A stretch of DNA of 64,000 nucleotides from positions 1 through 64,000 of the forward strand of contig JBJETQ010000002.1 of assembly GCA_051883395.1 (NCBI GenBank). The letters are read 5' to 3'. The position numbers and the translations under genes were made by a program. Within the stretch, counting starts at the first letter, position 1; the number at the start of each line of letters is the position of its first letter. The DNA is from HGM11368 sp051883395 (GTDB taxonomy: Bacteria > Bacillota > Clostridia > Christensenellales > UBA3700). The notes beneath the pieces are model-generated. The model was not told the DNA's origin, ran no database searches, and saw only the letters and a list, made by a program, of their open reading frames with translations. Of this stretch, positions 1-8,465 are shown in pieces.

Positions 1-60
1 GAATCGAACCCACAACTAGCCCTTAGGAGGGGCTTGTTATATCCATTTAACTATGAAGGC
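1..60 (-). tRNA. tRNA-Arg (anticodon CCT), cut by the window edge
   Basis: Read on the minus strand, the 5' end is at 60, with acceptor strand GCCTTCA and a D arm (GTTA...TAAC). The anticodon stem AGCCC/GGGCT encloses loop CTCCTAA, giving anticodon CCT (Arg, AGG codons). The T arm begins TGGGTTCGATTC and runs off the window, so the acceptor 3' strand is missing. Confidence 0.9.
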
Positions 61-212
61 ATAGGAGTTATGAGCAAGCCGTTTGGGGCTTAACTGTTTT
101 CAATAGAGATTATATATTATTTATTGCAAAATTGCAACGAAAGAAATCTTAAAACAAAAAGAATTTAGATATTCCTTATTGAGTTTGCCAAGCTTTGCTT
201 CCAAAATCAACA

Positions 213-237
213 AGGCTCCGCTTGCTAAGCGGAGCCT
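213..237 (-). terminator. intrinsic terminator of the MATE-fusion gene
   Basis: Perfect 11-bp stem (AGGCTCCGCTT / AAGCGGAGCCT) with a 3-nt loop. On the minus strand it is followed by a moderately T-rich tail (TTGTTGATTTT). It lies about 60 nt past the stop codon at 295. Confidence 0.75.
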
Positions 238-294
238 AAGCTGAATATCGCTCCTGTATAACAAGAATGCTATACATATAAGCACACAATACTT

Positions 295-2298
295 TTATTC
301 CACGCTCGCCTGACGCTTAACGTATCCGCTGTCAGTCTTGTCATACATACTCTCAACGTATTGGCACACGGCGTCCACAACTTGGTCGTTGCCTGCAGAG
401 CAATCCAGACAAAGGTCATAATTACTCTTTTCTCCCCACTTTCTGTTTGATATAATTTCGTAATAATTGGCTCTAGCCTTGTCGCTCGACTTAATTCTTT
501 TTTGAGCTTCGGTCATGCTGTCTCCGTAAATATTCATCACGTTGTTTATTCTATAATCATCCGGCGCATACAAAAATACTTTTACCACGTCTGTTCTGTC
601 TCTCAAAACGTAGTCAGCCGCTCTGCCCACAATGACAAAGGATTCCTTTTCTGCCAGAGCGTTTATAATTTCGTTCTGGGCAATTATCGAGTCCTTTTTT
701 GCGTCCAACGAAAGGTACAAAGAATAGCAATCCTGTTCCGAACCGTTTTCGGTATAACGCTTATCCAACCCCCTATGTTGCGCTTCTATCATAAACAATT
801 CTTTATCATAAAACTTGACTCCCAGTTTTTCCGCAACCAATTTGGCAATTCTTTTGCCGTTGGTGCCGTGTTGTCTTGACACGGTAATAATAAGATTGGA
901 ATTGCTCTGTACTGTCTGCGGCTGCAAAACGTTGATTTTTTTGCGTTGTGCCTGGCGTACAAATATAAACGCAACAATGCTGGTTGCCACTTCGGCGATA
1001 GGGAACGTCCACCATACCACGTCTATCACGTCTGAGGACAAGGTAAACAAATACGCCACCGGAAATACAAACACAACCAATCTCAAAAGCGATATTATCA
1101 GCGGTTTAACAGCGTATCCCAACGCTTGCAACACTCCCTGAACGGCAACGGAAAATCCCATAAAAATAAACCCGAGACTGGCTATTCTGGTAGCTTTTGC
1201 GCACACGTCGACGAGAGCGGTCGACGAACCTCCTGACAATGCAAACAGCATAGCAAGCGGCTTGGCAATTATTTCAAACAAAACCGTCAGCGCCAGCGTA
1301 ACGATAAGGGTATCGAAAATGCCGTATTTAATACAGTCTTGCGCACGCTCCTTGTTTTTCATACCGTAGTTGAACGAAAGTATCGTGATAATGGTATTAG
1401 AAAGTCCGAATGCGGAGAACAACGCCACCTGCTGAATTTTATAATAAATACCAAAAGAACCTACCAATATCGTAGGGTCGGCGTTGGCGGTGCCCAGAAT
1501 GGCGTTTACACCTGCCATCATCACGGAAAGCAGGGCTTGCATAGCCGCCGCAGACGCACCGATTTTATAAATGCCTTTTATAATACTTCCGCTTGGTTTG
1601 ATATATTTAGGGTTGCCGCCTATCTCTTTGTTAATGCTATAATGGAACGCCATAGCGATAAACATAGAAACGAACTGACCTATAACAGTAGCCCATGCTG
1701 CGCCCGATACCCCCATATTCAAAGGGAAAATAAAAACGTAGTCCAAAACGATATTGACAACTGCACCCGAAATCTGTGCGATTGTCGAACACATCGTTTT
1801 ACCGGTTGCCTGCAAAAAACGTTCATAAATAGAAAAGCCGATTGAGCCTAACGACAAGCAAGCGCAAATTCTGAGATATGCCGTTCCCATCTGCAAAACG
1901 TCCGGGTTGTCTGTAAACAGCCCTATAAACCAACGGGAAAGAAACAGACCGAAAAGCAAGAAAACAGCGTAGATAACCATAACCAGAAAAATACCGTTTC
2001 CCGCTACTCTGTTTACCTTCTCTTTATTTTTTTCGCCCAGACTTTTTGATAGCAGCGCATTGACCCCTACGCCTGTACCTACTCCCACGGCAATGACCAT
2101 TATCTGAATAGGAAACGCAATGGTAAGCGCCTGATTTGCAAGCGCACCCGTACCTTCCATATTGGCGACGAAAATACTGTCGACTACGTTGTAAAGTGCT
2201 TGCAACACCATAGAAACAATCATCGGAAGTCCCATCTTCCAAAAGAGTTTTTTCAATGGTTCGACAGCCATTTTATTTTGTTTCATTGTTTGTTCCAT
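295..2298 (-). CDS. MATE family efflux transporter fused to a cytidylate kinase-like domain
   Basis: The first ~455 residues form a MATE (multidrug and toxin extrusion) transporter: about twelve membrane segments, beginning with the typical PLKKLFWKMGLPMIVSMVLQ start and a VDSIFVAN motif. From residue ~467 a soluble ~200-residue domain begins (NLIITVSRQHGTNGKRIA). It carries a P-loop-like stretch and later VGRAADYVL, as in the cytidylate kinase-like (Cytidylate_kin2) family. MATE proteins are normally ~450 residues, so the tail is an extra domain, predicted cytoplasmic. Its substrate is unknown; many of these domains are not proven kinases. The start is ATG at 2298 behind GAGGTGA. A leader terminator sits just upstream, so expression is probably conditional. 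The transporter call is sure; a function for the tail is not. Confidence 0.9.
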   Translation of the reverse strand: MEQTMKQNKMAVEPLKKLFWKMGLPMIVSMVLQALYNVVDSIFVANMEGTGALANQALTIAFPIQIMVIAVGVGTGVGVNALLSKSLGEKNKEKVNRVAGNGIFLVMVIYAVFLLFGLFLSRWFIGLFTDNPDVLQMGTAYLRICACLSLGSIGFSIYERFLQATGKTMCSTIAQISGAVVNIVLDYVFIFPLNMGVSGAAWATVIGQFVSMFIAMAFHYSINKEIGGNPKYIKPSGSIIKGIYKIGASAAAMQALLSVMMAGVNAILGTANADPTILVGSFGIYYKIQQVALFSAFGLSNTIITILSFNYGMKNKERAQDCIKYGIFDTLIVTLALTVLFEIIAKPLAMLFALSGGSSTALVDVCAKATRIASLGFIFMGFSVAVQGVLQALGYAVKPLIISLLRLVVFVFPVAYLFTLSSDVIDVVWWTFPIAEVATSIVAFIFVRQAQRKKINVLQPQTVQSNSNLIITVSRQHGTNGKRIAKLVAEKLGVKFYDKELFMIEAQHRGLDKRYTENGSEQDCYSLYLSLDAKKDSIIAQNEIINALAEKESFVIVGRAADYVLRDRTDVVKVFLYAPDDYRINNVMNIYGDSMTEAQKRIKSSDKARANYYEIISNRKWGEKSNYDLCLDCSAGNDQVVDAVCQYVESMYDKTDSGYVKRQASVE

Positions 2299-2323
2299 AA
2301 CTCACCTCAAAAGTTAAGAGCAG

Positions 2324-2360
2324 AAAAAAAGACGTAAGTCCTGCAAGTTGGACTTACGTC
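2324..2360 (-). terminator. leader terminator (attenuator) upstream of the MATE-fusion gene
   Basis: On the minus strand, an 11-bp stem GACGTAAGTCC / GGACTTACGTC with an 8-nt loop is followed by seven Ts. It lies between the promoter and the ribosome binding site. The sequence CAAAAGT just before it and ACTTTTG just after it are complementary and could form an alternative structure. A tiny GTG-started frame (M-S-S-R-K-T-stop) ends inside the 5' arm but has no clear ribosome binding site. Confidence 0.7.
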
Positions 2361-2383
2361 TTACGACTACTCACTTTTGCTAT

Positions 2384-2412
2384 ATTTTATCATTTTGCAA
2401 AAAAAATTTCAA
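2384..2412 (-). promoter_or_regulatory. sigma-A promoter of the MATE-fusion gene
   Basis: Minus strand -35 TTGAAA (2407-2412), 17-nt spacer, -10 TAAAAT (2384-2389). The predicted start near 2377 puts the hairpin at 2331-2360 in the untranslated leader. Confidence 0.75.
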
Positions 2413-2590
2413 CAATTTTGGCACGTCAATAGTTGAAAAATTTTGTCTGTTTATTTCATTTTATCTGCGATAATTAATCATGCACAAATCTATACACAAA
2501 TTATTTTTGATTTTTCTTTTTTGCGCAAAAAAACAACTCCCGAAAACGTCAATTTATTCAAAAAACGCATTTTCGGAAGCCTGAAAAATT

Positions 2591-2665
2591 TGGTGACTCC
2601 ACGGGGATTCGAACCCCGGTAGCAGCCGTGAGAGGGCTGAGTCTTAACCGCTTGACCATGGAGCC
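2591..2665 (-). tRNA. tRNA-Glu (anticodon CTC)
   Basis: Complete cloverleaf on the minus strand. The acceptor GGCTCCA pairs with TGGAGTC (one G-T pair) and the CCA end is encoded. The anticodon stem CAGCC/GGCTG encloses loop CTCTCAC, so the anticodon is CTC. The T arm is CCGGGGTTCGAATCCCCG-like. Confidence 0.95.
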
Positions 2666-2683
2666 TTATTGATTTGCTAGGTT

Positions 2684-2712
2684 ATTCTATCACAAATTCA
2701 AATGCTTGTCTA
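2684..2712 (-). promoter_or_regulatory. promoter of tRNA-Glu
   Basis: Minus strand -35 TAGACA (2707-2712), 17-nt spacer, -10 TAGAAT (2684-2689), about 20 nt upstream of the tRNA 5' end. Confidence 0.65.
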
Positions 2713-2770
2713 TTATTTTTTCTAAATATTTGTCCTATGTCAAAGCAATATGTCGATTAGGCAGAAGGTT

Positions 2771-3058
2771 TTATTTATCTTCCATTCTATCCAACACAAT
2801 CTTATAACCGCCGTTGCCGTACTCTATGCACTTATTGACTCTGCTGATGGTTGCCGAACTCATACCGGTAGCGGCACTTATGTCATTATAATTGGCTCCG
2901 CCAAGTAACATCTTGGCAGCTTTGAGCCTTTGCGCCATACCCAAAATTTCGTTGATAGTGCAGGCGTCTTCAAAAAATTTATAGCACTCGTCCACGCTTT
3001 CCAATTTAGTAATAGCCTTAAACAGTTCGTCCACTTCCTGCGTATGCCAGTTGTTCAT
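2771..3058 (-). CDS. YerC/YecD family TrpR-like DNA-binding protein
   Basis: This 95-residue protein matches the YerC/YecD branch of the TrpR fold: an all-helical start (WHTQEVDELFKAI), then the helix-turn-helix region YNDISAATGMSSATISRVNK and a basic-acidic tail. Members are small Firmicutes regulators of unsettled function, distinct from classical Trp repressor. The length is typical. ATG at 3058 follows AGGAG with a 6-nt gap. It is a single gene with its own consensus promoter; no terminator is visible before tRNA-Glu, so read-through into the tRNA is possible. Repeats between promoter and start may be an autoregulatory site, which is inference. Confidence 0.85.
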   Translation of the reverse strand: MNNWHTQEVDELFKAITKLESVDECYKFFEDACTINEILGMAQRLKAAKMLLGGANYNDISAATGMSSATISRVNKCIEYGNGGYKIVLDRMEDK

Positions 3059-3097
3059 TGTTTACTCCTTGACTACTTTAATACTTTAACATACTAA

Positions 3098-3126
3098 ATT
3101 ATAATATAATCGGTCTGCATTGTCAA
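3098..3126 (-). promoter_or_regulatory. consensus sigma-A promoter of the YerC-like gene
   Basis: Minus strand TTGACA (3121-3126), 17-nt spacer, TATAAT (3098-3103): a perfect match. Downstream the leader carries spaced AGTAT/AAGTA repeats (GTATGTTAAAGTATTAAAG) that could bind a dimeric regulator. Confidence 0.85.
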
Positions 3127-3245
3127 GCATAAATTCAAAGCAATTCATTATGGAAAAATAATAATTCAATCATTACAGACAATGAATAAAAAACTAATTC
3201 TCTCTCGATTTGTTATCGATTAATTTTGATATCGTCAAACGAAAT

Positions 3246-3270
3246 AAAAAACGGGCTAACACCCGTTTTT
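3246..3270 (-). terminator. terminator of the arg operon
   Basis: Stem AAAAACGGG / CCCGTTTTT with a 6-7-nt loop, 15 nt past the argF stop. The minus-strand T-run is continuous with the stem. The symmetrical A and T tracts would also work on the plus strand. Confidence 0.85.
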
Positions 3271-3284
3271 GTCATATCGTCATT

Positions 3285-4286
3285 TTATATCAGACTGCAA
3301 TCTGTCAAAGTGGCAAGCATTACGGCTTTGATGGTATGCATTCGGTTTTCTGCCTGGTCAAATACGATAGACTGCCCTGATTCAAACACTTCGTCGGTTA
3401 CTTCCATGCAATCTATCCCGAATTTGTCAAAAATCTCCTTGCCTATTGAAGTTTTTAGGTCATGAAAGGCTGGCAGACAATGCATGAACTTGCAGTTTTT
3501 GCCTGCATTTTTCATTATATCGGCGGTTACCCGATAAGGAGTCAAATCGGCAATTCTCTGTTCCCACACCTGCGCAGGTTCGCCCATCGAAACCCAAACG
3601 TCTGTATAAATCACGTCTGCGTCAGTCGTCGCTTTGACAGGGTCGCTCTCAAATTTCAGCGTTGCACCGGTCTGCTTTGCGACGTCAAGACATTGTTTGA
3701 CAAGTTCGTTATCTGGGAAATAATTTTGCGGAGCGCAGGCAACGAAATTCATACCCATTTTGGCGCAGCCTACCATAAGGGAATTGCCCATATTGTATCT
3801 GCTATCCCCCATAAACACCAATTTTTTGCCTTTGAGTGCGCCACAATGTTCCTTTATCGTCAAAAAATCAGCGAGAATCTGAGTAGGGTGAAATTCATTG
3901 GTCAATCCGTTCCACACAGGCACTCCCGCATACTCGGCAAGTTCTTCAACTATACTCTGACCAAAACCACGATACTCTATGCCGTCAAACATTCTGCCAA
4001 GCACTCTTGCAGTATCTTCGATACTCTCCTTCTTTCCTATCTGAGAGCCTTGCGGATCAAGATATACGGGGTGCATGCCCAAATCTGCGGCAGCCACTTC
4101 AAATGCGCATCTCGTTCTTGTGCTGGTCTTTTCAAAAATCAGCGCAACGTTTTTACCTTGGCAAAAATTATGCGCTACTCCCGCCTTTTTCATCTCTTTG
4201 AGTTTGGCAGCCAAATCAAGCAAATAGTCTATTTCCTGCGGAGCAAAGTCCAGCAGTTTCAAAAAGTTTTTTCCCTTCAAATTCAT
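3285..4286 (-). CDS. argF: ornithine carbamoyltransferase
   Basis: Transfers the carbamoyl group of carbamoyl phosphate to ornithine to make citrulline in arginine synthesis; cytoplasmic, trimeric in the family. The carbamoyl phosphate site STRTR is at residues 55-59, HPTQ at ~133-136, SMGE at 233-236 and HCLP at 269-272 with the catalytic Cys. Full length (333 residues). Its ATG overlaps the argD stop as ATGA, so translation is probably coupled. It is the last gene of argGHCJBDF and is followed by a terminator. Its substrate would come from the unusual carbamoyl phosphate synthase at 48987-54091. Confidence 0.97.
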   Translation of the reverse strand: MNLKGKNFLKLLDFAPQEIDYLLDLAAKLKEMKKAGVAHNFCQGKNVALIFEKTSTRTRCAFEVAAADLGMHPVYLDPQGSQIGKKESIEDTARVLGRMFDGIEYRGFGQSIVEELAEYAGVPVWNGLTNEFHPTQILADFLTIKEHCGALKGKKLVFMGDSRYNMGNSLMVGCAKMGMNFVACAPQNYFPDNELVKQCLDVAKQTGATLKFESDPVKATTDADVIYTDVWVSMGEPAQVWEQRIADLTPYRVTADIMKNAGKNCKFMHCLPAFHDLKTSIGKEIFDKFGIDCMEVTDEVFESGQSIVFDQAENRMHTIKAVMLATLTDCSLI

Positions 4287-5452
4287 ACGTTCTCTCCTAT
4301 CGTATCTATCAATACGTCAATTGCTTCTTCAAGCAGCTCCTTATCTATATTGAGTGCAGGAAGCAACCTGATTTTATCCTTTGCCGTAAGACATAATACT
4401 CCTTTTTTCATACATTCGTCCACTATTTTTTTAGCAGGTTTTTTTGTCTTTATGCCAATCATCAAGCCCATTCCGCTCACACTCTCAACGCCTTTGGCAT
4501 TTTGCAATTTTGTCCACACGTATCGACTTTTTTGCCTTACTTGTTCCAAAAGTTTGTCGTCTATTCTCTTGACGACAGACAATGCGCCTGCACAGCTGAC
4601 GGGGTTGGCTCCAAATGTTGAACCGTGCTCTCCGTAAGACAGCACCCCTTCCACCTTTTCTCCAAGCATCGTAGCTCCGATTGGCAATCCGCCGCCCAGA
4701 CCCTTTGCCGTCGTAACCACGTCGGGTGAGATGCCGAAGTTCATGTATGCATACAGCTGTCCGCTTCTGCCGTTGCCCGTTTGCACTTCGTCTATTATCA
4801 ACACTAAATCGTTGTCCTTGGCAATCTTTTCTACGGCTTTGACGTATTGTTTATCCAGAGCGTTCACACCGCCTTCGCCTTGCACTATCTCTATCATTAC
4901 GGCGGCTACTTTATTATCCTTTACACACTTTTCAAGAGCCTGTACGTCGCCGGCGTCAACGTGCAAAAAACCGGGAGTAAGCGGAGTAAACAACTCGTGA
5001 TAATGTTGTTGTCCGGTAGCGGCAAGCGTCGTCAGCGTTCTTCCGTGAAAGGAATTGTTGAGACAAACAACATTATAATATTCCATTCCCTTTTTGTTCT
5101 GCGCATACTTTCTTGCGACCTTAATTGCACATTCGTTGGCTTCGGCGCCCGAATTGCTGAAAAACACTTTTTTCATGCCCGTTCTCAGGCACAGTTCCTG
5201 TGCAAGACGAGTACATGGCTCGGTATAATACAAATTGGAAGTATGCTGAAAACTATTGAGTTGGGCAATTACTGCTTTTGTCCACTCATCGTCGCAAAAG
5301 CCGAACGCCGTAACACCTATTCCGCTCCCCAAATCTATGTACCTTTTGCCGTTTTCGTCCCAGACTTCGCTGCCTTTGCCTTTGCATATCTGCAAATCGA
5401 ACCTGTTGTACGTTGATGCGATATACTGTTTGTCAATTTCTATTATATCCAT
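4283..5452 (-). CDS. argD: acetylornithine aminotransferase
   Basis: PLP-dependent class III aminotransferase converting N-acetylglutamate semialdehyde to N-acetylornithine. It shows FSNSGAEANECAIK near residue 100, the FHGRTL motif, LIIDEVQTGNGRSG with the PLP-binding Asp, and TAKGLGGGLPIGA with the Schiff-base Lys. Full length (389 residues). The start follows the argB stop by one base, with GGGAGATTGAG before ATG. Some ArgD enzymes also act as succinyldiaminopimelate aminotransferases, which I cannot exclude. The coding strand holds one AAAAAAGTCGATACGTG match to the element described at 21320. Confidence 0.95.
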   Translation of the reverse strand: MDIIEIDKQYIASTYNRFDLQICKGKGSEVWDENGKRYIDLGSGIGVTAFGFCDDEWTKAVIAQLNSFQHTSNLYYTEPCTRLAQELCLRTGMKKVFFSNSGAEANECAIKVARKYAQNKKGMEYYNVVCLNNSFHGRTLTTLAATGQQHYHELFTPLTPGFLHVDAGDVQALEKCVKDNKVAAVMIEIVQGEGGVNALDKQYVKAVEKIAKDNDLVLIIDEVQTGNGRSGQLYAYMNFGISPDVVTTAKGLGGGLPIGATMLGEKVEGVLSYGEHGSTFGANPVSCAGALSVVKRIDDKLLEQVRQKSRYVWTKLQNAKGVESVSGMGLMIGIKTKKPAKKIVDECMKKGVLCLTAKDKIRLLPALNIDKELLEEAIDVLIDTIGENV

Positions 5453-5453
5453 C

Positions 5454-6314
5454 TCAATCTCCCATCACCATCGTTCCGGCGCCTTCGTTGGTAAGCATTT
5501 CCATAAGGATAGCATGTTCGACTCTGCCGTCCATAATAATAACCTTATGCACGCCACGATTGATAGCTTCGATGCAGCAATCAACCTTTGGTATCATTCC
5601 GCCCGTAATCACTCCTTCCTTATACAACTCCTGAGCCTGCGATATAGTAATTGACGATATCAGGGTAGACGGGTCGTCCTTATCTCTCATAATACCTGCC
5701 ACGTCGGTCATCATCACCAATCTTTCCGCTCCCAATGCTCCCGCTATATAAGCCGCAGCCGTATCTCCGTTGATGTTGTAGGTATTGCCTTCCTTATCGC
5801 AACCCAGCGTGGATATAACCGGAATATAACCCTTTTCCAACAAGTCAAGCACAGGAGAAATATTGATTTTGGTTACAGAACCGACAAAACCCAACTTTTC
5901 TTCTTTTTGTCTGGCTTCTATAAGTCTGCCGTCCATACCGCTTATACCCATTGCTTTGCCGCCGTTCATCTCGATAAGATTGACCAACGTTTTGTTGACC
6001 TTGCCTGCAAGCACCATCTGCACGATATCCACCGTTTCCTTGTCTGTAACTCTCAATCCGTCGACAAACTCGGCTTTCTTGCCAAGCTTTTGCATGGTAT
6101 CGCTTATTTCAGGTCCGCCGCCGTGTACCAAAACTACCTTGACGCCTACCAACCACAACAAAACAATGTCTTCCATCACCTGCTGTTTAAGCACGTCGGA
6201 AGTCATTGCATTGCCACCGTATTTGACAACAATTATCTTGCCGTTATATTTTTTGATATAAGGCAGAGCCTGCGTCAGGACTCTCGCTCTTTGAGCATTA
6301 GAAAAATCTTCCAT
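5454..6314 (-). CDS. argB: acetylglutamate kinase
   Basis: Phosphorylates N-acetylglutamate, the usual feedback-controlled step of the pathway. Amino-acid-kinase fold: the ATP-binding KYGGNAM start, VLVHGGGPEI, and AGALGAERLVMMTDVAGI. I place the start at ATG 6314 (286 residues), because the in-frame GTG at 6320 lies inside the ribosome binding site GAGGTGA. The N-terminal stretch ARVLTQALPYIKKYNGK resembles that of arginine-inhibited kinases, though inhibition is inference. Lies 7 nt after argJ. Confidence 0.96.
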   Translation of the reverse strand: MEDFSNAQRARVLTQALPYIKKYNGKIIVVKYGGNAMTSDVLKQQVMEDIVLLWLVGVKVVLVHGGGPEISDTMQKLGKKAEFVDGLRVTDKETVDIVQMVLAGKVNKTLVNLIEMNGGKAMGISGMDGRLIEARQKEEKLGFVGSVTKINISPVLDLLEKGYIPVISTLGCDKEGNTYNINGDTAAAYIAGALGAERLVMMTDVAGIMRDKDDPSTLISSITISQAQELYKEGVITGGMIPKVDCCIEAINRGVHKVIIMDGRVEHAILMEMLTNEGAGTMVMGD

Positions 6315-6321
6315 ATTCACC

Positions 6322-7545
6322 TCAGGTACGATAATCTCCGTTAATTTTTACATAGTCGTAAGTCAAATCACAGCCCCAAGCGGTGGCAGTAGCCTGACCT
6401 TCGCCCAATTTTACCAAAATATAAATTTCCTTTTCGCTCAGCACCTGCTTGGCTTTTTCTTCCGAAAACTCCACTCCTGCGCCGTTTTTGCACACGTCGA
6501 CTTTGCCTTTGACACTCTCAAAAGCTACGTCAATCTTGTCGATGTCCACGTCTGCACCGCTATAACCGATTGCGCAAAGCACCCTGCCCCAGTTGGCGTC
6601 GGCGCCAAACATTGCGGCTTTGAGAAGCGAAGAAGTTATGACGCTCTTAGCCACCACTTTTGCGGTTTGCTCGTCCTTTGCCCCGTCAACCACACATTCA
6701 AGCAATTTGGTTGCGCCTTCCCCGTCGCCTGCAATCATACGACACAGCGCCACCGTTACGCTGTTGAGCGCTTTGCAAAATATTTCAAAATCTTCTCCGC
6801 TTTCAACAATCGTTTCGTTACCTGCAAGTCCGTTGGCAAGTACGGTAACCATATCGTTGGTCGATGTATCCCCGTCGACACTCACCATATTAAAAGTGTC
6901 TGCGACGTCTCCGCTCAAAGCCTTTTGCAAAGCTTTGGTTTCAATTTTGGCGTCGGTCGTAATAAAAACAAGCATTGTCGCCATATTGGGGTGAATCATA
7001 CCGCTTCCCTTTGCCATTCCCCCGATGCGACATGTTTTTCCTTTCAGCTCAAACTCCACAGCCACCTGTTTGTCAACCGTATCGGTAGTCATAATAGCTT
7101 CCGCAGCGGCGTCGTTGCCGTCGTAAGACAGACCTTCCGCCAGTTTTTTCATTCCCTTTTTGATAGGAGTAAGGTCCAAAGGCTGACCTATTACACCGGT
7201 AGAAGCTACAACCACGTCGCTTTGTTTTATTCCTACGGCGTCCGCTACGGTCTTGCTCATTTCCCTGGCTATATATTCTCCGTCGGCGTTGCATGTGTTG
7301 GCGTTACCGCTGTTACAGATTATTGCCTGAGCCACACCGTCGGACACGTGTTCTTTCGTAATAGTTATCGGGGCGCCCTTGACAAGATTGGTCGTATACA
7401 CGCACGCCACGTTACACACTACGTCGCTGACAATGAGTGCAAGGTCCTTTTTGGTTTTGTTTTTTCTTATGCCGCAATGCACTCCGTTTGCTTTAAATCC
7501 CTTTGCGGCGCACACTCCGCCTTGTACTACTTTCATATTCATCAT
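6322..7545 (-). CDS. argJ: bifunctional glutamate N-acetyltransferase / amino-acid acetyltransferase
   Basis: Recycles the acetyl group from acetylornithine to glutamate and, when bifunctional, also makes acetylglutamate from acetyl-CoA. This explains the absence of argA and argE in the operon. The self-cleavage site KGSGMIHPNMATML carries the Thr nucleophile at residue 190, where alpha and beta chains separate. Full length (407 residues). The ATG overlaps the argC stop (ATGA); alternative ATGs lie 3 and 9 nt further in. Whether it is truly bifunctional cannot be told from sequence. Confidence 0.95.
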   Translation of the reverse strand: MMNMKVVQGGVCAAKGFKANGVHCGIRKNKTKKDLALIVSDVVCNVACVYTTNLVKGAPITITKEHVSDGVAQAIICNSGNANTCNADGEYIAREMSKTVADAVGIKQSDVVVASTGVIGQPLDLTPIKKGMKKLAEGLSYDGNDAAAEAIMTTDTVDKQVAVEFELKGKTCRIGGMAKGSGMIHPNMATMLVFITTDAKIETKALQKALSGDVADTFNMVSVDGDTSTNDMVTVLANGLAGNETIVESGEDFEIFCKALNSVTVALCRMIAGDGEGATKLLECVVDGAKDEQTAKVVAKSVITSSLLKAAMFGADANWGRVLCAIGYSGADVDIDKIDVAFESVKGKVDVCKNGAGVEFSEEKAKQVLSEKEIYILVKLGEGQATATAWGCDLTYDYVKINGDYRT

Positions 7546-8465
7546 TTTATTATCAATCCTTTACTTATTTCTTGTCCCAAAACGATATTAAGGTTTTCTA
7601 TCGCCGAACCTGACGCTCCTTTGCCGAGATTGTCGTACAGCGCAATCAATGAAATCCGCTCGTCGTTACCTGCAACCGATACCAGCATATTGTCTGCTCC
7701 TGCAAGTTTGTTGGCATAAATAAAACCGTCGTCCGACAAGTCGTCGCAATAGTTTACCAGCCCTTGCTCATATACCTTACGATAGGTTTGTTTAATTGCT
7801 TCCACGTCTCCTTTCACATCTTTGGAAAATAGTGATACACTCACTTCCATACCGCTGAAAAATGGAGCGACAATCGGATAAAAAACAGGCGAAAACTCAA
7901 TACGTGTAACGCTTTTCATCTCTTTGAGATGTTTATGCGACTGACCAAGCGCATATTGTGCAGGTGATGAGAGCAAAGAGCTTTTGGTGCTATTTTCATA
8001 TTGCTCTATCATCTTTTTTCCACCGCCGGAATAACCCGTAACCGACCAACAGGTAAGCGTCAGGCTCTTATCAATCAGCCCGGCGTCAATCAATGGCTTG
8101 ACCAGCGCCACAAAACCGCTCGCATGGCAGCCGGGGTTGGCTATTCTTTTGCTGTTTGCTATTTTATCAATGCCTGTCAGCTCCGCAAATCCGTACGTCC
8201 AGCCGTCTGCGCTTCTATGAGCGGTGGAAGTATCGATTATTACAACGTCGGGGTTTTCTACCATCTGCACCGCTTCTTTTGCCGCATCGTCGGGAAGACA
8301 CAGAATAGCAACGTCCGATTCGTTGAGCGCCTTTTTTCTTGCGCCCACGTCCTTTCTCTCTCCTTCTGACAAAACAAACAGGTCAATATCTTCTCTGTCT
8401 GCCAATCTGTCCAGTATTCTCAGCCCTGTCGTACCTGCGCTTCCGTCAACAAATACTTTTTTCAT
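7542..8465 (-). CDS. argC: N-acetyl-gamma-glutamyl-phosphate reductase, short (type 2) form
   Basis: NADPH-dependent reduction of acetylglutamyl phosphate to the semialdehyde. The start MKKVFVDGSAGTTGLRIL is the nucleotide-binding motif. The catalytic Cys is residue 113 in ANPGCHASG, and the protein has only 307 residues. This matches the short type 2 ArgC family better known from Proteobacteria than the ~345-residue type usual in Firmicutes. The ATG overlaps the argH stop (ATGA). The family call is secure; the type 2 assignment rests on length and N-terminal motif. Confidence 0.93.
   Translation of the reverse strand: MKKVFVDGSAGTTGLRILDRLADREDIDLFVLSEGERKDVGARKKALNESDVAILCLPDDAAKEAVQMVENPDVVIIDTSTAHRSADGWTYGFAELTGIDKIANSKRIANPGCHASGFVALVKPLIDAGLIDKSLTLTCWSVTGYSGGGKKMIEQYENSTKSSLLSSPAQYALGQSHKHLKEMKSVTRIEFSPVFYPIVAPFFSGMEVSVSLFSKDVKGDVEAIKQTYRKVYEQGLVNYCDDLSDDGFIYANKLAGADNMLVSVAGNDERISLIALYDNLGKGASGSAIENLNIVLGQEISKGLIIK

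Noticed and set aside
3462..4637. A 391-codon plus-strand frame across argF and argD
   Set aside because: It runs antisense over two clear enzymes and the codon bias of the arg genes explains it.
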